Assembly: GCA_016295375.1 (NCBI GenBank)
Contig: JAEDLI010000046.1
Span: forward strand, 1-17,175
Length of the DNA stretch: 17,175 bases
From: Fibrobacter sp.
GTDB taxonomy: Bacteria; Fibrobacterota; Fibrobacteria; Fibrobacterales; Fibrobacteraceae
Direction: 5' to 3'
The notes under the pieces were generated by a model. That model worked only from the letters and a program-made list of their open reading frames with translations. It did not search any database and had not been told where the DNA came from. Shown here piece after piece: positions 15,678-17,175 of this stretch. The number at the start of each line of letters is the position of its first letter. Within the stretch, counting starts at the first letter, position 1. Both the position numbers and the translations under genes were made by a program.

Positions 15678-16237
15678 CTGATTACCCCCGAGACGGAAAT
15701 GGACTGGGTGGAGTTCTTGAAGGGCCAGCTGACGGTCACGTCCAGGCGCTTGGCGAACACGTGGGCGACGCTGTCCGTACCCAGGAGCAGGCTGCCCGCC
15801 TTGGCCTTGTACTCGTCGTCGCCGGAGAGCTTCACGTCCACGGTGTAGGTCACCGACATGGTGTTCTGCACGAGCCCGGGCTGGCCCTGCCACTGGCGGG
15901 TCTTCGTGATGACCACGGCCACCTTGTTGCCCTCGTCATCGGTCTTTGCCAGCGTAAAACAGTTCGCCGCGCCGCCCCCGCAGGGAATCAGGTTGTCGTC
16001 GGTGAAACTAGCGAGCCCCAATGCTCCTAGACTATCGATAATGTTCTGCGCCACCTCGGTAGCGCCGTCACGCCCACGAATGCGCAGCAGGGCGTCGCGG
16101 TTTCCCTTCTGCAAGTTGGACACCGCGGCGTACAGGATGCCGAGCACCAGTGCGGCGACCAGCACCTCCATGATGCCGATGCCGCGCTTGGAACGTTCCT
16201 TGATGATTGCGGGAGTAAGCATGCGTTGTGTGAGCAT
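15674..16237 (-). CDS. GspI/PilV-like type IV prepilin (minor pilin)
   Basis: 187 residues, normal for the family. A 19-residue leader ending SKRG precedes the mature start IGIMEVLVAALVLGILYAAV, with Glu at +5 (E24), as prepilin peptidase and assembly require. The rest is a small globular domain with LLRIRGRDGATEVAQNIIDSLGALG typical of PilV/GspI, a Cys pair (CGGGAANC, ~86-93) and a C-terminal strand (RLDVTVSWPFKNSTQSISV). The ATG follows AGGGAGG with five bases between. The gene begins 10 bases after the GspH-like stop and overlaps the GspJ-like start by ATGA. Second gene of the operon. Confidence 0.88.
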   Translation of the reverse strand: MLTQRMLTPAIIKERSKRGIGIMEVLVAALVLGILYAAVSNLQKGNRDALLRIRGRDGATEVAQNIIDSLGALGLASFTDDNLIPCGGGAANCFTLAKTDDEGNKVAVVITKTRQWQGQPGLVQNTMSVTYTVDVKLSGDDEYKAKAGSLLLGTDSVAHVFAKRLDVTVSWPFKNSTQSISVSGVIR

Positions 16238-16242
16238 CGTAT

Positions 16243-16249
16243 CCTCCCT
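16243..16249 (-). promoter_or_regulatory. Ribosome binding site of the GspI-like gene
   Basis: AGGGAGG on the minus strand ends five bases before the ATG at 16237 and supports this Met over the in-frame Met five codons later. Confidence 0.7.
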
Positions 16250-16805
16250 ATATCCCGAACCAGCTGCCGTCGTCGTACTTCATCATGGGCACGAAGGCGT
16301 TCTTGGATCTGACCTTGGCCGCGGCCCCGAAGCGTCCGTCGCCGCCGTACTGTACCGCGATAAATCCCTGGTAGGGAGCGGCTGAAAGGCCCTGCCTTGG
16401 AGTAAATTCTGCTCCGTTTGTAACCAAATTAACGCCACCCAAGATATCTGCCGCCGTCATTTCGTTTTCCTGCAGAATCTTGTTGGGGCTTTCCAGCACA
16501 AGGCTGTCGACCTTCGCGAGTCCGGACTTCCCGGACCCGTTGGCGTCGGTGCATGTCGCGCGGTACGTCGTGAGTTTCTGGGCGCTTTCGCGGACCACGC
16601 ACAGGGTCTCGTTCATCCGGCGGGCCTCGTTGGCGGTGCGCTCCATGAAGGCGGATACGTTGTAGGCGGCGTCCTTGATGCGGGCGTTGGCCACCGCGCT
16701 CTGGAGCCCGGCCACCCCGAGACCACTCAGGATGCCCATGATGGCGATAACCGTCAAAAGCTCTATCAGCGTGACGCCTGATTTATGTTTCTGACTCACA
16801 ATCAT
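16248..16805 (-). CDS. GspH/FimT-like type IV prepilin (minor pilin)
   Basis: 185 residues from ATG at 16805. The leader MIVSQKHKSG is followed by the mature helix VTLIELLTVIAIMGILSGLGVAGL with Glu at +5 (E15), and then by ARIKDAAYNVSAFMERTANEARR, the FimT/GspH pattern. The C-terminal domain (FIAVQYGGDGRFG) is short and Cys-poor. A frame reaching a GTG at 16850 would add 15 residues and lengthen the leader; I prefer the ATG because it gives a standard leader, although its ribosome site (GGGTGGG about 10 bases upstream) is not strong. First gene of the four-prepilin operon; in T2SS and T4P the H/FimU subunit links the tip complex to the shaft. Confidence 0.88.
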   Translation of the reverse strand: MIVSQKHKSGVTLIELLTVIAIMGILSGLGVAGLQSAVANARIKDAAYNVSAFMERTANEARRMNETLCVVRESAQKLTTYRATCTDANGSGKSGLAKVDSLVLESPNKILQENEMTAADILGGVNLVTNGAEFTPRQGLSAAPYQGFIAVQYGGDGRFGAAAKVRSKNAFVPMMKYDDGSWFGI

Positions 16806-16904
16806 ACACTGCAGCCCACCCAAAAGTTCGTCTTTCCCCTTGTTGCGCACAAGGTTATCTATACGGACAAACGCGGGACGCGCGGTCTCGCATTCCGTCT
16901 TTCT

Positions 16905-16935
16905 AAAATAGCTTTTTTTTTCGAAAATAGTTCAA
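16905..16935 (-). promoter_or_regulatory. Weak promoter candidate for the pilin operon
   Basis: On the minus strand TTGAAC is followed after 19 bases by TATTTT (18 bases if CTATTT is taken), about 100 bases before the GspH-like ATG. The match is modest and the whole stretch is AT-rich, so it may be chance. Confidence 0.25.
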
Positions 16936-16955
16936 AATATTTTACAAAGGGAGTT

Positions 16956-16989
16956 AAAACCGCCTTTTCGGGGTGAAAATAGCGGTTTT
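16956..16989. repeat. Large inverted repeat in the pilin/Rpn divergent spacer
   Basis: AAAACCGC (16956-16963) is the exact reverse complement of GCGGTTTT (16982-16989). Inside it TTTTC (16965-16969) pairs with GAAAA (16975-16979) around a GGGGT loop. With A's before and T's after, it has the form of a bidirectional terminator. It lies between two divergent genes, where it could instead be a leader attenuator or a protein-binding site. Confidence 0.55.
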
Positions 16990-17062
16990 GGAGGGTTGAG
17001 GGGGTGGAAAGCAATGATTCAGCGCAAGAAACGCGTTAAATGTAGGTAAAATGCATCAATTT

Positions 17063-17162
17063 AAAATTGCCAGGCAAGTTTTCCATCAAAAAAGCGTCTT
17101 ATACACAGACGGGGCCCTTTCCTGTCCGCGACACGGGCGCGTTCCCGCATTTTTGGAATAAA
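17063..17162 (+). repeat. Structured leader repeat, copy B
   Basis: 100 bases that align with 5492-5593. The three hairpins are kept: CGTCT/AGACG (17095-17099, 17107-17111), GACGGGG with TCCTGTC (17108-17114, 17120-17126), and CGGG/CCCG (17134-17137, 17144-17147). The C-to-T change at 17120 turns a G-C pair into a G-U pair, so the stem is still possible in RNA. It ends in GGAATAAA before the next ATG. Confidence 0.8.
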
Positions 17163-17175
17163 ATGATTAGAGAAG
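17163..17175 (+). CDS. Start of a second Rpn-family-like gene, cut by the window end
   Basis: Only ATG ATT AGA GAA and one further base are visible (M-I-R-E). The first gene behind this leader starts M-T-R-E, and the whole upstream leader is duplicated, so this is most likely a second PD-(D/E)XK transposase-family gene. Whether it is intact cannot be seen. Confidence 0.5.

Larger units (their letters stand above)
16806..17162. other. Divergent control region between pilin operon and second Rpn-type gene
   Basis: 357 bases with no convincing gene. The pilin operon must be read from here leftwards and the Rpn-type gene rightwards. A weak minus-strand promoter candidate is TTGAAC (16930-16935) with TATTTT (16905-16910), but the spacing of 19 is long. 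AAAATAG occurs three times (16905, 16924, 16976). There is a T9 run at 16913-16921, a large hairpin at 16956-16989, a 13-base palindrome CAATTTAAAATTG (17057-17069), and the leader repeat from 17063. No sigma-54 consensus is present. Confidence 0.6.

Noticed and set aside
15678..15893. N-terminal extension of the GspJ-like frame
   Set aside because: The 72 extra residues are Arg/Gly-rich, lie over the GspI-like gene in another frame, and would bury the prepilin leader MKKG-FTLMEL.
16806..16850. GTG-started longer GspH-like protein
   Set aside because: No better ribosome site, and it makes an unusually long leader; the ATG at 16805 gives a normal 10-residue prepilin leader. Not fully excluded.
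16806..17162. Sigma-54 promoter for the pilin operon driven by the nearby NtrC-type activator
   Set aside because: I searched by eye for TGGCAC-N5-TTGC on both strands here and in the other spacers and found no acceptable match; the link between the activator and the pilins is unsupported.

Overview
The window looks like the chromosome of a Fibrobacter-type bacterium (phylum Fibrobacterota). The basis is the run-of-serine linkers in a large Cys-rich surface protein, an abundant-type PD-(D/E)XK 'Rpn' transposase-like gene, prepilin genes with giant extensions, and moderately GC-rich coding DNA. No rRNA or marker gene is present, so this is an inference. No tRNA, rRNA, CRISPR array or classical IS was seen.

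Layout. (1) 92-1090, + strand: a 23S-rRNA-methyltransferase-like protein (RlmI family fold without the PUA domain). It meets the next gene tail to tail, the two sharing a CTAG that is a stop on both strands. (2) 5260-1087, - strand: a compact signalling operon of a 7TM/PAS/PAS histidine kinase, a canonical single-domain response regulator, and an NtrC-type sigma-54 activator whose receiver domain has lost its phosphorylatable Asp. (3) 5261-5593: an intergenic stretch with a possible 28-codon membrane peptide and a structured ~100-bp leader. (4) 5594-6532, + strand: an Rpn/PD-(D/E)XK transposase-family protein. (5) 6533-6797: three palindromic repeat units and two hairpin terminators. (6) 16805-6798, - strand: an operon of four type IV prepilin-like proteins in the order GspH/FimT-like, GspI/PilV-like, GspJ/PilW-like, GspK/PilX-like. 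The last is a 2490-residue giant. (7) 16806-17175: a divergent control region, then a second copy of the structured leader and the first codons of a second Rpn-type gene.

How it may work together. The four prepilins match the H-I-J-K order of type II secretion minor pseudopilins and the FimU-PilV-PilW-PilX order of type IV minor pilins, which form the tip/priming complex of the fibre. Here the K/X subunit lacks Glu+5, as tip subunits do, and carries about 2,300 extra residues of Cys-rich beta-sandwich, lectin-like and Ser-linked modules. No PilY1 adhesin gene is seen. My reading is a pilus-tip adhesin fused directly to the tip pilin, helped by a GspJ-like subunit that also has a large insertion. 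In a fibre-degrading rumen or gut bacterium the natural target would be plant cell wall, but no substrate can be read from the sequence. The operon is bracketed by two same-direction Rpn leaders about 11.6 kb apart.
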